Under the pieces are notes generated by a model. That model made no database searches and was not told where the DNA came from. It worked only from the letters and a program-made list of their open reading frames with translations. Both the position numbers and the translations under genes were made by a program. This document shows, piece by piece, positions 35,709-48,419 of a stretch of 64,000 nt of DNA (its first letter is position 1; each line of letters begins with the position of its first letter). Source of the DNA: Wyeomyia smithii (Eukaryota > Arthropoda > Insecta > Diptera > Culicidae); contig NC_073696.1 in assembly GCF_029784165.1 (NCBI RefSeq), positions 87,243,381 through 87,307,380 of the forward strand, given 5' to 3'.

Positions 35709-35844
35709 GTACGCCGAGCTAGAGAAGGACCCGAAGGCTCGCAGCTTGGAGACGGCCTTGGAGCAAGCGTTGAAGGAGGCTGTTGATGACGATACCTATC
35801 GCAAGGTGAAGCGAATGAGCTACTCGGGCAACGCTGCCAACGAG
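35709..35844 (+). CDS. Internal exon of the plus-strand host gene
   Basis: A pyrimidine-rich tract ending ACAG precedes 35709 and the strong donor GTAAGT follows 35844. The exon gives G plus 45 codons, an acidic helix-like segment (YAELEKDPKARSLETALEQ, then ALKEAVDDDTYRKVKRMSYS). The first base completes the codon left open at 12413. The last codon (GAG) is complete, matching phase 0 of the exon at 57322. Base composition is clearly higher in GC than the surroundings. I do not recognise the protein; it is likely intracellular, with no membrane segment or signal in the visible part. Confidence 0.75.
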
Positions 35845-38800
35845 GTAAGTCGGTTATTATTTGCTCGGGACTTCAGTGGTCTAATGGCGACTTCCATAGG
35901 ATCAGAAGCCTGTTTGTTTCGGATGTTGGTTTAGGATAAGTATAGGTATTATAGTCGGCTGGAATATGTCGAGTAGTGAACCAACTTCGGTTTCACTACC
36001 ATCGCTTTTATGAGTCCGAGACAGTAGTGAAGGTCCTTCCCAAGCACTCGATAGTAAAAGTTAAAGAGAAAATTGTAGAATGCCACTCGAGCTCTGCTGG
36101 TGCTGCTGCTTATGCACTGAGTAAAGATTTATGGCATGGAGGGGGAGACTCGGACAACCTACTGAACAGCCTGATGTTGGCATTTTATTTGCACTTGCCA
36201 ACTGTTCGCAGCCTGGATTGGAAAGTCACATGGTGCGAGTAAATAAAAGTTTTGATTGTTGTAGGGACTTTTCTCAACTTGCTTTTGCTTTCCCACTGCT
36301 CCGGCATCAAGCTGACACTCAATAATTGTTTTTTCCGTCGAACAAAAAATGACGCATTAAATTTGCGCTTGGAAGCTGGGGATTGCAATCTCAAACAACA
36401 GTATTATCACTGTCTCGCACTGTCATTGTTTGAGGAAAGGATGCAAAATGTTGACATATTTTTGTGTGAGCGTTTGTTCGTTTCCAATTTATTGGAAAAT
36501 GTGATAAAAGAACTCCGAACAAAGCGTTTTGCCGGGGACGCCATAATTTCTTACTCGAGAGGATGTTTGGTTGCCTCTTTTACTGTCGTTGATTTAAAAA
36601 CAGAACATTGGCCCTGGAGCGGGGAAAAATGTGTGCCAAGAGTGCAATGTATGATGCTGCAAAAAAGTCGGAAAATGCATAATGTGTAGCATTTAGGGGA
36701 GAACCGTACAAGACGCACCAGTTGGGTAAGATGGCCTATGCTATTAATTCCTTAAAATATTTACACATGTGGCTTTTTAAGACGAAATTCTTCGCTTTTC
36801 TCATAAAAACCCAGCTTCTCCACAGTTCTCATATAAAAAAGTGTGCCATAATGACTAAAATACTCAAAAAACTGTGCAATTGGCTGTGGCTCTGTTCAAC
36901 ATGTAATTATTCATGTATTTTATTTAAGCTTTTATGATTAACTGACTAGTAAATAATACAAAAAACTATGGTTCCCCAAACCTTTACACTTTGGGAGTTT
37001 ATAATACTATGAGTATTTCAAATTATTTCACTAACTTTCGTCAACTTTTACTTAAAAACAATCAAAACAAAAATTGGGGCGGAATGCACTATGAAGAGCT
37101 TGCAGGGGATTGCTTGACAACTTAGAGCATGTTCCATTATTTTTTATTTTACTTTCGAGACTTCAAGCGCTTCTCACTTCGTGTGCTGATTTCTGCTAGT
37201 GGCATATTAGCCACCTGCTTTGTAGCATACTGGCCTTTGTTGTGGTGCGTTTTGGGCACGGGCTTGTTTGGCGGCAATTGTAATTTTTACCAAAAAAGAC
37301 ATTGAAATCGAGTATTTTATGATTAACTTCGTCATAAACATACAATAAATAGATCCTACAATCATCCTACACGTTCAATGTCGCTTTGAAATGATTTGAA
37401 GCGCTGTAAATCGCGAAAATGCTTAACTGGTGCGTTTTGTACAATCCTCCCCTATCTGCTTTGCTTCGGTGCCAAGCCAGCTTCAATCGCATGTACGCAT
37501 AATAATACGAGCCTCACAAGTCGGAGGCAGTGCCGTACTTCGGTCAGAGTAGTAGAAAGTATTTCGCCCCGGAGAATGATGCAACACAAAGCGCTAATAT
37601 CAAACGATGTCACTCATATCGTTTTCTGCATTATGATTTTTGGCGGGCAACAAAGCAGTGAGGATTGCTACAATGAAAGAATTGTTTTTTTCCCTTGCGG
37701 GAATAAAACTATAATAAAAATGAGTGCTATTTTGTGGTTTGCTCGTACAGTGGCGACATAACATTATTCCAATTAGTGCTAATTCAATTACTTTAGAAAA
37801 CTTTCATAGTGACAATAACATAACAGTGTTTATCTGAGAGCAAAAACTGTGGTTGTCCGCGATTGATTAAAATTAGTTAAAGTTGCACAAAGGCAATTCT
37901 TTAAAGCTATTGTTAACCTTGTTGTGTTTTGTTTCTTTTTTTGTGTCTAGGAAATAAATAATCGTAGGTCATGGGGGCCCTGAGTCAAGTCATATTGCCA
38001 GTGATTGGTACGAACAAGTGGCAGAATAAGGTTGACGGAAAATAAACAGGATAAAATATAACTACCCTGTGCAAGCTTTTCTCAACCTTATTTTCAAGCA
38101 GTTGATTGGATAAGTAAACTTGGTTATCCAGCATAAATTTCTTCACTTTTCCATATCAGGAAAATTTTGTTTGAAGTAAATAGCACCACAGACAGTATTT
38201 CATGCTCTCGTTGGCTTACCGTAGCAATATATTATGTGAAAAATTGTTCACCACACAGCAAACCCTAGCATCAAAACAAGAACAACATAACTAGTTTACC
38301 AAACTATTCCCAGCATTCGAACGCCTGAACTTTCGCCGTACCGGTAGCATAAATCAGAAAATTCAACCGACACCAAGAAAAAGTACAAAAGAAGTTATAC
38401 AACAGTCTTCCAAGTGTACGCACATACACAAACGTAACTATTCATGCCGGTAGAAAACAGTCGAAAACTAACTTCCGCTAGATGCTGGTCATGCAAACTG
38501 ACTTTTAATAAAGTTCTGAACTGCAGATAAAGCAGATTCGATTTACCAGCATCGAATTAACGGTGCATGTCAGTCATTATCGATTGCCAATCCGATAGCA
38601 GTTTGATAGGCCAATTTTCGATAATAAATTACGAGTTGACCATACTTTATCAGATAGTATCATCTCGAAGGGAAGGATGTCTTATTTATTGCACATAAAT
38701 ATATGCATGAAACTTCAACATTTAATTTAATTAACTACGCGTTGAAGCATTTGGCTATACAAAAAGAATATTTCTATGGTTAATTTCAATAGTAAATGAA

Positions 38801-38970
38801 AAAAGTATGAGATAAAATAATTTTTTTTCATGATATCAGAAAGAACAGACTTGCATTCTATTGGTATGGCAGAATATGTAAATGAATCGATCATATTGGA
38901 TTACACTGATTGACAAAAAAAAAAGTGTTGATCTAAAGCTCGAAGATTACAACTTTTTTAACCATCCCTG
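35845..38970. other. Start of intron 2, no gene recognised
   Basis: AT-rich intronic sequence with chance frames only, up to the truncated LINE. Confidence 0.45.
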
Positions 38971-40640
38971 CCAGTCTTGGTGTAGCAGTCTTGGTCTCAG
39001 CATTAGTCCGACAAAAGCTGTAATCGTACCTTTCACTAGAAAGAGGAAATTCAATCTGAAAACTCTCAAGCTTGGAGGAGTAGAAATTCCATTCAGTGAA
39101 CAGGTTAAATACTTAGGAGTTATCCTAGATGCCAAGCTAAACTGGAATGCACATCTTGACTATGCAATCAACAAGGCAGTCAGTGCTCCCGTCCAGTGGT
39201 TGTGCTCCAAAACCGTTGGGAGAAAGTGGGGCTTGAGACCGAAAATGGTGATGTGGATATTCACATCGATTATACGTCCAAAACTGACCTACGCTGCGTT
39301 AGTGTGGTGGCCTAAAACCAAAGAGTCCACCGCTAGAACAAAGCTAGATAAAGTTCAACGACTTGCGTGCATTGCTATAACAGGAAAAGCACCCCTTCAA
39401 AAGCTCTTGATGCAATTCTTCATCTGCTGCCGTTGTACGAATACGTGCAACTAGAAGCAGAAAAGAGTGCCTTAAGGCTGAAAAGAACAAAAACTATCTT
39501 GTCAAGTGATCTTGTGGGTCACCTGACTATACTGGACTATTTCAAAAGAGGGCCAGTGATGAGTATGAATGGAGACTGCATGGCACCTCAGGATAACCAT
39601 GATATTCCCTACAAGGTATGCGAAACGTCGCGTACAGACTGGGAAGTCGGAGTTCCTGATGTCCGTCCCGGTTCAACAAAATTTTTCACAGATGGCTCAA
39701 AAATAGGTACCAAAACTGGTGCAGGAATCTTCGGCCCTGGAATTAATATTTCAGTGGCAATGGGACACTGGCCAACAGTGTTTCAAGCAGAGATTTTTGC
39801 AATCCTTGAATGTGCGAATGTGTGTCTGACTAGGAAATACAAACATGCAAATATTTGTATTTTCTCTGACAGTCAAGCAGCACTGAAAGCACTTGATGCT
39901 TATAAATGTACATCCAAGGTTGTCTGGGAATGTATTCTCACATTGCGACAGCTATGTCGAACAAACTCAGTAAATTTGTATTGGGTTCCAGGACATTGTG
40001 GCATTGGTGGGAATGAAAAGGCAGACGAACTTGCAAAACAAGGATCTAACTCACAGTTTATCGGCCCAGAACCTTTCTGCGGTATTAAACTGTGCAGTGA
40101 AAATGGAGCTTAAACGCTGGGAGGAACAAAAGGTGATAACCAATTGGTTGGATGTCAAAAAGTGTTCCCAATCTAAAAGATTTATCACACCAAACGAGAA
40201 TCATTCGAAAAAGCACCTAGAGCTCAACAAAAGAGCTCTTTGTACATACGTCGGCCTAGTAACGGGGCACTGTCCGAGTAGATATCATTTAAAAAACATT
40301 GGCCGGGTTCAGGATGATATCTGTCGCTTTTGTAATATGGAAAGCGAGACATCGGAACATCTGCTGTGCAGTTGTGGTGCATTATTTAAACGCAGATCAA
40401 GGTTTCTTGGCAGTGGCTGTTTACATCCCAAAGAGATTTGATCTTTGAATCCTGGGAAGGATATTGGCTTCATAAACCATATTTCACCTGACTGGGAGCG
40501 TGTCGGTGCTGGTACCTGATCACTCAACAATAGTGGTCATTGTATTTTGCAAGGGGACACGTATAGCAATTGACTCGAATATGTTACAAAAGTTCACATC
40601 AATGGACAACGTAATTCTAATTCCCTAACAAAAAAAAAAA
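38971..40640 (+). pseudogene. 5'-truncated LOA-type LINE, RT end and RNase H
   Basis: The translation gives the RT thumb region (LGLSISPTKAVIVPFTRKRK, VKYLGVILDAKLNWNAHL), then RNase H with FFTDGSKIGTKTGAGIFG, AEIFAI, FSDSQAALKAL and GHCGIGGNEKADELAKQ, then a C-terminal CRFCNMESETSEHLLC zinc-like motif. Frame changes at about 39390 and 40085 break it into three frames (38882-39454, 39367-40113, 39998-40441). It ends in an A-run at about 40630-40640. CATCCCTG before the start (38963-38970) and after the A-run (40641-40648) may be an 8-base target duplication. RT plus RNase H of this type fits the LOA or R1 group. Confidence 0.85.
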
Positions 40641-41019
40641 CATCCCTGAGAATTTTGGTGCCTCTAGCCATTACCAAACCGCGATAACTCGGGCACATTT
40701 TATAGTTTTGATATTAACAAAATCTTTGAAATTATTTATAACAAACAATATTTTAAACTAACTTATAAATCTATTTGCTGTGGACCTATTGCTATGACGG
40801 GTGGTAACGTTATGGAGAGTAGTGTGCATTTGAGAGGAATAAGACACTGGTGTTACTGGTGGTGAGATTGGAAGACAGAGAAGGAACAAGCTGGCTGGTG
40901 TGTTGGTGTTGGGAATAAAACTTGACAGAACAGCTGCGTAAGCTGCGTTAAATCCATCGAAATCAACACATTTGTTGACAGTGTTGGGTGTGACACATTT
41001 CTAGAAATGGAAGTATATA

Positions 41020-44000
41020 GGGTAAATGTACCCTTAGTGGAGGTAGTACCAATAGTGGAGGTAGTGCGATATAGAGAGTTTTTCTTTTATTTTGAGTAAG
41101 ACTGGCAAAAAAAGTATAATGCAACATGTTTGTATGGGTTTTATGTAATGTTTAAGGGAAAAATCCCCTTTTTACAGTGAAACGCTGGAGAGAAAAAACA
41201 TTTTTCCAAATCACTAGCTGAATACCGCTTGATTTTTAGTGTTTTCTTAAGCACCATTCGATTTTATTTAAGGGATATTTATCAAGTTAAAACAAATTCT
41301 CATATAATTTTTAGTACTTATTGTGTAGAAAACTTATCAATTAAAAGATTCATTAGCACTTAAATTGTTTTTGTTAAATTTAACCCCGTTTTTTTCAACT
41401 GCGCCATTATTGGTACACACAAACACCGTTGCTCCCATAGTGGAGGCATTCGAATGTTTACAAGTGTCAAACGAATACAAATCGTTTACAGTTCAGATTT
41501 TTGAATATTTAGCGCATATACAGTGTTTGCGCAGCGAACAGGTTTTGAGCTATATCGTTACATCATCGCTGCAGGACAATGCCCTTCCTATTCACTACTT
41601 CTAAGCTACGAATAAAAACAACATTTCAAAGGACATTTCATTGGCACTTGCACTGGAACAAAGGCCATTCAGCAGTCTATTCCACCAAGTTCATTAAACC
41701 GATAAAAATACGGCACATTTGCGCAAGTTAGTTTTCATTCTGTTTTCAACCGTTTTCGAGTGTACATCCTCAGTTACAAAAGATTAAAGAAGTGTTTCAA
41801 AGTGAAAAATAAGTCAATGAACTCACTGATGTTTCATTATTTTAAAACAATTTGCTGGGTCCGCCAGAAGTGCGCATTGGACCTCAGCTCACCAATGTGT
41901 CCATTCGTACCTCGCCGTGTGTGCGATTGTCGCATCTTTTGCTTACTTCGTCCTCCGCTTTGTGCCGTGTTACACTCCGAACGCAAAACGATCAGCGACG
42001 ATCCTATTGGCCGTTTTTTTAGAGATACCACTCGCTTACCCGCCTCTACGCGTTGACGAAGGCGTCCACATATAGGTAAAAACTCTAGAATTCTTGTACC
42101 AAAAAAACGTTTTAGCTTCATAACTCATTACAGAATGGATTCTGTAGCGAAAAAAAAAAACACATAAACACGATGAAGGAGCTATCACCCGCTGCATGGA
42201 GTTGGTCCTCTCTAAGAAAAAGTCACTGTACGCAGCATGCAAAGCTTATGGCATCCCTCAGTCTACCGTTCGTTACCGACTTAGTGGCAAGTGGACCAGA
42301 AAAGCCCGGAAAGGGCCACCTACTGTTCTAACAGGAGACGAATAACAGAAACTCGTGCAATATTTGAAAACGATGGAGAAGAAAGGATTCCCGGTAGTTA
42401 AGGAATAACTTCTGCATAAAGTGAAGACATTCTTCGGAACGAATTCTCGACCCAATCCGTTCACGAACAATGTCCCAGGTTTGTATTAATTATAATAAAA
42501 ATCAGTCATAAAATTGTTAACATCTTATCGATTATAGGTCGAAAATGGCTGGAAGGATTCCTTCGCCGGCATCGTGAAATCACTTCCCGCATGCCAGAAA
42601 CTGTGTCTTCCGCAAGTTCTGAAGTAAAAGAGGCAGACATTCGCGGATGGTTCACGAACGTAACATCATAACTCGAGGAAAACAACCTTATGTCAGCCGC
42701 ATCGGATGCAACCCGCATATACAACGGCGATGAAACGTCATTCTACCTACACATACAAACGAAAGCCGTGCTAGCTAGCCGTGGCAATAAGAATGTGTAT
42801 GAATGCGAGCATGCAGACGGGCACAAAAACATAACAGTAATGTTTACCTTCGGAGCAGACGGATCAGTTGTACCTCCAGGAGTTGTTCTTCCTATGCAGC
42901 GCCTATCTGTGGAAGTATTGCAGAAGTTCCCCGGAGAGTGGGGTATTGGCAAAAGTGCAAAGGGGTGGATGGATACCGCCAACTTTATGCTATACATCAG
43001 AAACGTTTTCTACCCTCATCTTCAAAGGAAAAAAGTGCAGTTCCCAGTGCTGTATTTCGGGGATGGTCACTCTTCACACACGACTGCGGAGGTGGCCGAT
43101 CTGTGCTTGGATTTGGGTATTGTGTTGATTGCTTTATATCCAAACACTACGAGAATAACTCAGCCAGCAGACGTCGCCATTTTGAAACCATTGAAATGTG
43201 CCTGGAAGACTGCCGTATCGGAGTGGCGGCTGGAAAATGGAGGTGAAAATCTATTGCTGAAACACTTTCCTGACGTACTGCAATAGGCTATGACCAAAGG
43301 AATCAAAACGGCCAGTGTTAAGAACGGGTTCAGAGTTTGCGGATTATTCCATTTTGGTCCTGAAAATGTGGATTACGACAAATGTATTGCCAAGTCAACT
43401 AGCGAAAACCCTAATAAATCAGTAGCTCAAGAAACAGACAAGGAACTTTCCACCTTCAATTCAGTAGAGGTCAATCCTGAATTGAATGAGGAAAAAGAAG
43501 GACAAGATGTAATTATTCAAAGCTGCTATATATTGCATTGGTAGGGAGCGCATTAACAGCTTTAGTAGCGGTTCTGTCTTATCTGCAGAAGGAGAAATCA
43601 TCCGGCAGCTATATGAGATGTTGATGCCTATTGATTCGCAGTTATTGAGCAGTACGACTCCAGAGATGACTGTGTCAAGTGACTACATATCTGAGGATAA
43701 TCCAACATTTATTGAGGAGGTAGGTGACGATAGTTTCATATCAGATGACAGTATTCCACTCAGTGTCATGAAAGAGAAGACTGGACACAACATTCCGAGC
43801 CGTAAAATAAGCATAACCGAATTGCTTCAAACTCCGCCAACTCCTCGTCGGAGCAACATTCACAGGAATTATAAAAGAAAATTCCACCCGGTACTGACGG
43901 CCTCAGAGCGGCTTAAAGAAATCCGACGACTTGAACAAGAAAAAGAAAATGATGCAGCCAGGAAAAAAGCCGGAGTAGAGGAAAGAGCTAAAATAAAAAA

Positions 44001-45018
44001 AGCTAAAATAAAAAAAGAACAACTGAAGAAAGAAAAAACAAAAATTCGTGAGCGAAAACAAGAGGAAGCTGAGCAACGTAAGAATAAAAAAGAAGAACTT
44101 CGAAAAAAGAAACAGAAAAAAGCTGAGCTACGAAAAAAGGAGAGAGAGGAGAAAGAACGTAAGAAGCTAATGGAAAATAATCGAGAAAAAAAGCAAAAGA
44201 TCGAGTTACTCGAGGCACTGAAGCTAAAACGTCAGAGATAATTCTCGTCTGATGAATTTTTTCAGGTTATTTTTTGTGTTATATCATTTTAACTGACTTT
44301 TAATATAAGCTATCTTTTGAATACATTAACTTTGTATTAAATGCATTTGAAATGCTCCATGGTTACTGGTTAATAAATCCCTTATTTTCATAAAATGTTG
44401 TTAATTTTCAATTGCATAGAAAATGAGCGAAATGAAAATGAATCCAGTCAACTCGATTTTCTAGTTTGAATTATATCTAAACTCAACCTATTATAATATT
44501 ACCAAAATTTCACATATTCTTCTTAGTTTCATTCACAATTCTAAATAAAATGTTCAGCAGAGCTATAGACAGTGGACTGTAGATTATATAGAAAATGACG
44601 GACTTATGTCCCATTTTTTGTGTAATAAAATATGCACATTGATTTCCATATTTATTTTAAACTCATCGTTTTTTGTTTTCTATACTTGTGACTGTTCAAC
44701 AAACTTCAAAATGTACAATTTTCACCCATTTCATTTATAGAAATTTCAAGTTTTTAAAACTACCTCCACTATAGGTACATGGTACCACCATTATAGGAAC
44801 AGTACCTCCACTAAAGGTACAAAAGCTATGATAGCAATTGTTGATTTTTTTCAAATTCATTAGTTTTAAAAATGCACAACGAGTTATTTATCAGCAAAAC
44901 AACTAAATTGTCTATCAAATCATATGTTCATACATCCAAAGTTAACTAAGTCTCAATTGGATTCGTTAAAATTTCTCAGAAGTAGCTACTATTTGCGCCA
45001 CTATTGGTACATTTACCC
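41020..45018 (+). mobile_element. pogo/Tigger-type DNA transposon, 4.0 kb, inactive
   Basis: The terminal inverted repeats GGGTAAATGTACC and GGTACATTTACCC are flanked by TA (41018-41019, 45019-45020). Subterminal motifs TAGTGGAGGTA are repeated near both ends (41035-41070; complement near 44760-44820), probably transposase binding sites. Inside is a transposase gene with a helix-turn-helix region, a DDE domain and a long charged tail, broken by several stops and frameshifts. It lies in intron 2 of the host gene. Confidence 0.85.
42135..44241 (+). pseudogene. Degenerate pogo/Tigger transposase
   Basis: ATG 42135 is followed by an 11-A run after which the frame is shifted. The Psq-type helix-turn-helix region follows (about 42179-42300, with YAACKAYGIPQSTVRYRL). 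Stops occur at about 42343, 42406 and 42669. A small GT-AG intron is likely at about 42479-42537. The DDE domain is open at 42690-43286: YNGDETSF, YFGDGHSSH and TQPADVAILKPLK give the three aspartates of the pogo family. TAG at 43284 and a frameshift near 43530 separate the C-terminus (43618-44241), an extremely Lys/Glu-rich predicted coiled coil. The catalytic Asp positions look intact, but the reading frame is not. Confidence 0.85.
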
Positions 45019-45399
45019 TAAGTGCGGTTACTGTGATCTACTATCATCGTTCTACTGAAGTCAAAGCTGTGTTTGTGTTGTATAGGTACAATGGTTAATG
45101 AGTGCCGTTTTACGTTGATGTTTATGAGAAAAATCATTCAAGGCTCTGGAAACATGTTAGCTGGTTGCACAAAAATTTACAGCTATCGCTAAGAACCTAT
45201 AGGCTTTCATTTTTTTTAGTTTAAGCTTTAGGGCCACACTTGTGTTAACCAATATTATCATTGAGTATAAGGAAGTATCAGCAAAGCATTCAGTGCAGTT
45301 TGAAGGCTTAACCAAAAATATTCTGGAGACACGTTAGCGTTTAACGAAAGGGATCGAATTCATCTTCAGCTATGACTTTCAAAGATAAGGTTAGCTTAT

Positions 45400-46300
45400 G
45401 TTTGAAAAATTCTGTATGTAAAAATGCATACATCTTTGCCGTCTACAAAAAAGGAGGCCGGATGGATGTGAACAATTACCGATTAATATCGTTGTTTTGT
45501 GCCATTTTCAAATTGTTTAAGCTTGTTATTATGGCTTTTTTTGCTGTAACTTTGCAAAGACCTAAGTGAGGATCGATACGAATTCGTCTCGGGTCGATCA
45601 ACCACTCCGAATCGCTTATGTCTGGCATCGTATGTTGCTCTTACGGTTGCCAAACTCCAAAGACTCAGCATCAGCGGCAGTTTATTTCGTCGATGCCATT
45701 CCTATTTTGCTGGTCAGAAACTGATTATGATTTTCAAGCAAATGCTTTTTTGGCCTCATCCGGAATCCCACATGGTAGCCACTTGGGACCGTTTATCTTA
45801 CTGTTGTTCTTCAATGATGTAAATTACATACCTTAAGGTCTTTGTTTATCTCTCGCTGGTAGTTCGAAGATTTGCATGAAATTCGGTTTTGTGGTGGATG
45901 CAATTTGCCTCCAGCGAGAGTTTGACGCCTTCATGAATTGGTGCAACCTGAAGAACATGCTTATTAAACCTAAGAATATGTTCTGCAATTTATCTCGCTC
46001 GTATTCGTCATCCTGTCAATTTTAACTACAAGTTTATGGTGTTTCGGCTAATAGACCTCGAATTTTAACTACAAGTTTTGTGGTACCGGCATCCAAGGAG
46101 TCGAACATATGAAGGATCTCGGCGTTATCCTGGATAACCAACTATTTGGAGACATTCCAAAAAATATCGTAAGCGAAAAAATATCGTAAGCGCTTTGTTT
46201 GCTGCCGATATTTGGCAAGAAAAAATTGGTTGCCCTTCTAATTTGAGGACAATCAATCTGAAGTACGTTCAGTCCAAGGGCGCTGCGGAATAATGCTATG
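45400..46300 (+). pseudogene. Degraded LINE reverse-transcriptase relic
   Basis: Fragments in different frames match the RT order: VYKKGGRMDVNNYRLISLFC (45440-45500), then SSGIPHGSHLGPF (about 45760), then LQREFDAFMNWCNLKNM (about 45910) and MKDLGVILDNQLFGDIP (about 46110). The catalytic ADD region is not recognisable. Many stops separate the pieces. It resembles a Jockey- or CR1-group LINE and is clearly dead. Confidence 0.7.
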
Positions 46301-46499
46301 ATGAGAATATCTTTTCAACCACAAAACATCGCCATACTGCCCATAAACGCATAAGAGTCACACTGTCAAAAACGTACTTAGAGCTGAGTGAATGTGGTAA
46401 CCGCAGTTGAGACGGCTACAAATTTCTCTTGCGATCGATTCAATCAAAACACAAAAATTGAAAACTTACTTCAATTGGTCATTTACCGATAGTTAGGGC

Positions 46500-47860
46500 A
46501 TCCTCAGCGGTGGTCCAAATCGTTGTTTTGTTCTACTTTTTCGGAACAAACTCAAATTCACTGTGGTGTAAATTTTGTTATATACCAGATTTAAATTGAA
46601 AAAAAAAATGAAACTGGTATACGTTTTAGTCTATTTTTGTCACTTTTTGGAACAAGAAATAGATCGTTCTAAAACCCTTTCTACTCTACCAATAGGTGGG
46701 TAAAATGTCATATTTCAATTGAATACCTCATTTTTAGCTATTTACATATAAGCATTTTGCGAGTGTTAGGGAATAAACCAAACAAGGATTTTTTTACGAC
46801 AATTCACAATTCATTTTTGTGGCTTTTCTGAAGAAGAAAATTAACAGGGGAATTCCGGAAGATCATAACCGTAGGTTCAACTACTTGGTTTGCAACCATC
46901 AGCCATTAGGATTTCGTATGTTGACTATTTTTTAATCGCCTTAATTGTAGTGGGACTAGAGGAGACGGTAAGAGGCCAGAAAAATGTTCTTCGAGACACT
47001 GAACTGAAAACGTTCAAAATGCAGGCTTGTTTCAATATCTTCAAAACCGAACCCAAGTTTAAAGAACTGCAAGATTCTGAAAGATTGATGAGACGAAAAT
47101 GGAAGATGAACATCTAACTACGCGATCAAATATTTTTCGCTATCCTCCGAAGCCCTACTTGTAGCAGAAATTTTTCGATCATACCAATCCATCCTGAGAA
47201 ATGTCACTGACGCTCGTGTCAAGCCGTCAAATCCATAAAATCTTGTGGATATAAAGTGTCTTGCCAAAGTAATCGTTTAATGTGCGTAAAAATTATCGAA
47301 TTTCCGTTTGTTAAATATTGAGTGGTTTTTATTATAACAAGTCTCATAAACTGATAGCATGGGGTATTGAATTGTGGACAGTGTGACAGAAGTCAGCGGT
47401 TTAAAACATCAAGATATACTACACCGGTGCGGAGAAGGAAAATGTTTTCTATATTAGCTGGTTCCATTCAGGTTTCGCTGGTGTAAATCTAGTATAAAGT
47501 TGTTTCAAAAATAGACCACCGCTGAAGATGCCCTTAGTATAATTTTAAATCACTTATTTGCACCTCTGAGCCTGTTTTTGTTCCGGTACAGAGTCCGAGC
47601 AGACCTTTTTGGAAATATCGAGTATCCAGTGGAATGAATACTCTTCATTCTCATTCTCATATTTCGCAAGCGCTTGGCGGTACACCGAGGAACTTTGCGT
47701 ATACAGGTGGGGGGATGCCGTCTAATCGTTTTTCCAGAGGTCCCTTCCGTCTCAGCTTGAGTCGCGGCGTCGCACAGTGGGGCAGATTGGTCTGTTGGTG
47801 CGACAAAACCTCATAACTTTTAAATGGTTGTTTTCACAGTGTTCATGGCTTGGGCAATGT
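46500..47860. other. Intronic sequence, no gene recognised
   Basis: No clear repeat ends or exons. Short frames at 46890-47117 and 47634-47816 lack support. Confidence 0.4.
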
Positions 47861-47880
47861 TATTCAGCATAAAAATTGAA

Positions 47881-47995
47881 AGTTGTGGGTTCGAGTCCCA
47901 CCTGCTGAACTATATTTTTCGTAGTTTCTACAATCACATTTTCAGTTAGTTTAATTTTCTATCTTCATTACTATATTTACTCCTTAAATTAAAAT
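47881..47995 (+). repeat. tRNA-like repeat, 3' part, copy 1
   Basis: From AGTTGTGGGTTCGAGTCCCA on, it is almost identical to 48294-48413, including the tail CTATATTTTTCGTAGTTTC. The expected tRNA-like 5' half is absent or unrecognisable here. Confidence 0.7.
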
Positions 47996-48250
47996 TAAAA
48001 ATAGCATGACTTTGCTTAGAGTCGAAAAAAGAAAAGTAAAAATGTTCGTGACGCAAGTCGATGTCGCTGCTGGTAGAGATGGCAAATCACTGGCACGTTT
48101 CCATCTCTCACACTGAGAAGTCATTCCAACTTCCACTGAGGGTATTGAAACAATAGCCAGCTATAAATAATAGTCTCTACTGAGTAAATGTACGAAGTGC
48201 GAGAATTGGATAAGCGATACAAAACTCGATTCTAGAACTACGTCTCTAAC

Positions 48251-48413
48251 GTTCTGCGGTGGTGTAACGGAAACACATCTGACCGGATATTGGAAGTTGT
48301 GGGTTCGAGTCCCACCTGCTGAACTATATTTTTCGTAGTTTCTACAATCATATTTTCCGTTAGCTTAATTTTCTATCTTCATTACTATATTTACTCCTTA
48401 AATTGAAATTATA
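48251..48413 (+). repeat. tRNA-Arg-like SINE or decayed tRNA with tail, copy 2
   Basis: GTTCTGCGGTGGTGTAACGG starts a tRNA-like fold. The T-arm is perfect (GTGGG-TTCGAGT-CCCAC) and the terminal GCTGAAC pairs with the start except for one base. The anticodon-stem region can pair with wobble, but the loop lacks the conserved T33, so a working tRNA is unlikely. The sequence resembles tRNA-Arg. A shared non-tRNA tail suggests a SINE. Confidence 0.6.
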
Positions 48414-48419
48414 TAAAAA

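Noticed and set aside
42690..43286. A domesticated host gene derived from the DDE domain
   Set aside because: The open stretch starts right after an in-frame stop, stops follow at 43284, and the element keeps its ends and TA flanks, so a dead transposon is the simpler reading.
48251..48325. A functional tRNA gene
   Set aside because: The anticodon loop lacks T33, the acceptor has a mismatch and extra bases, and a shared tail indicates a repeat.
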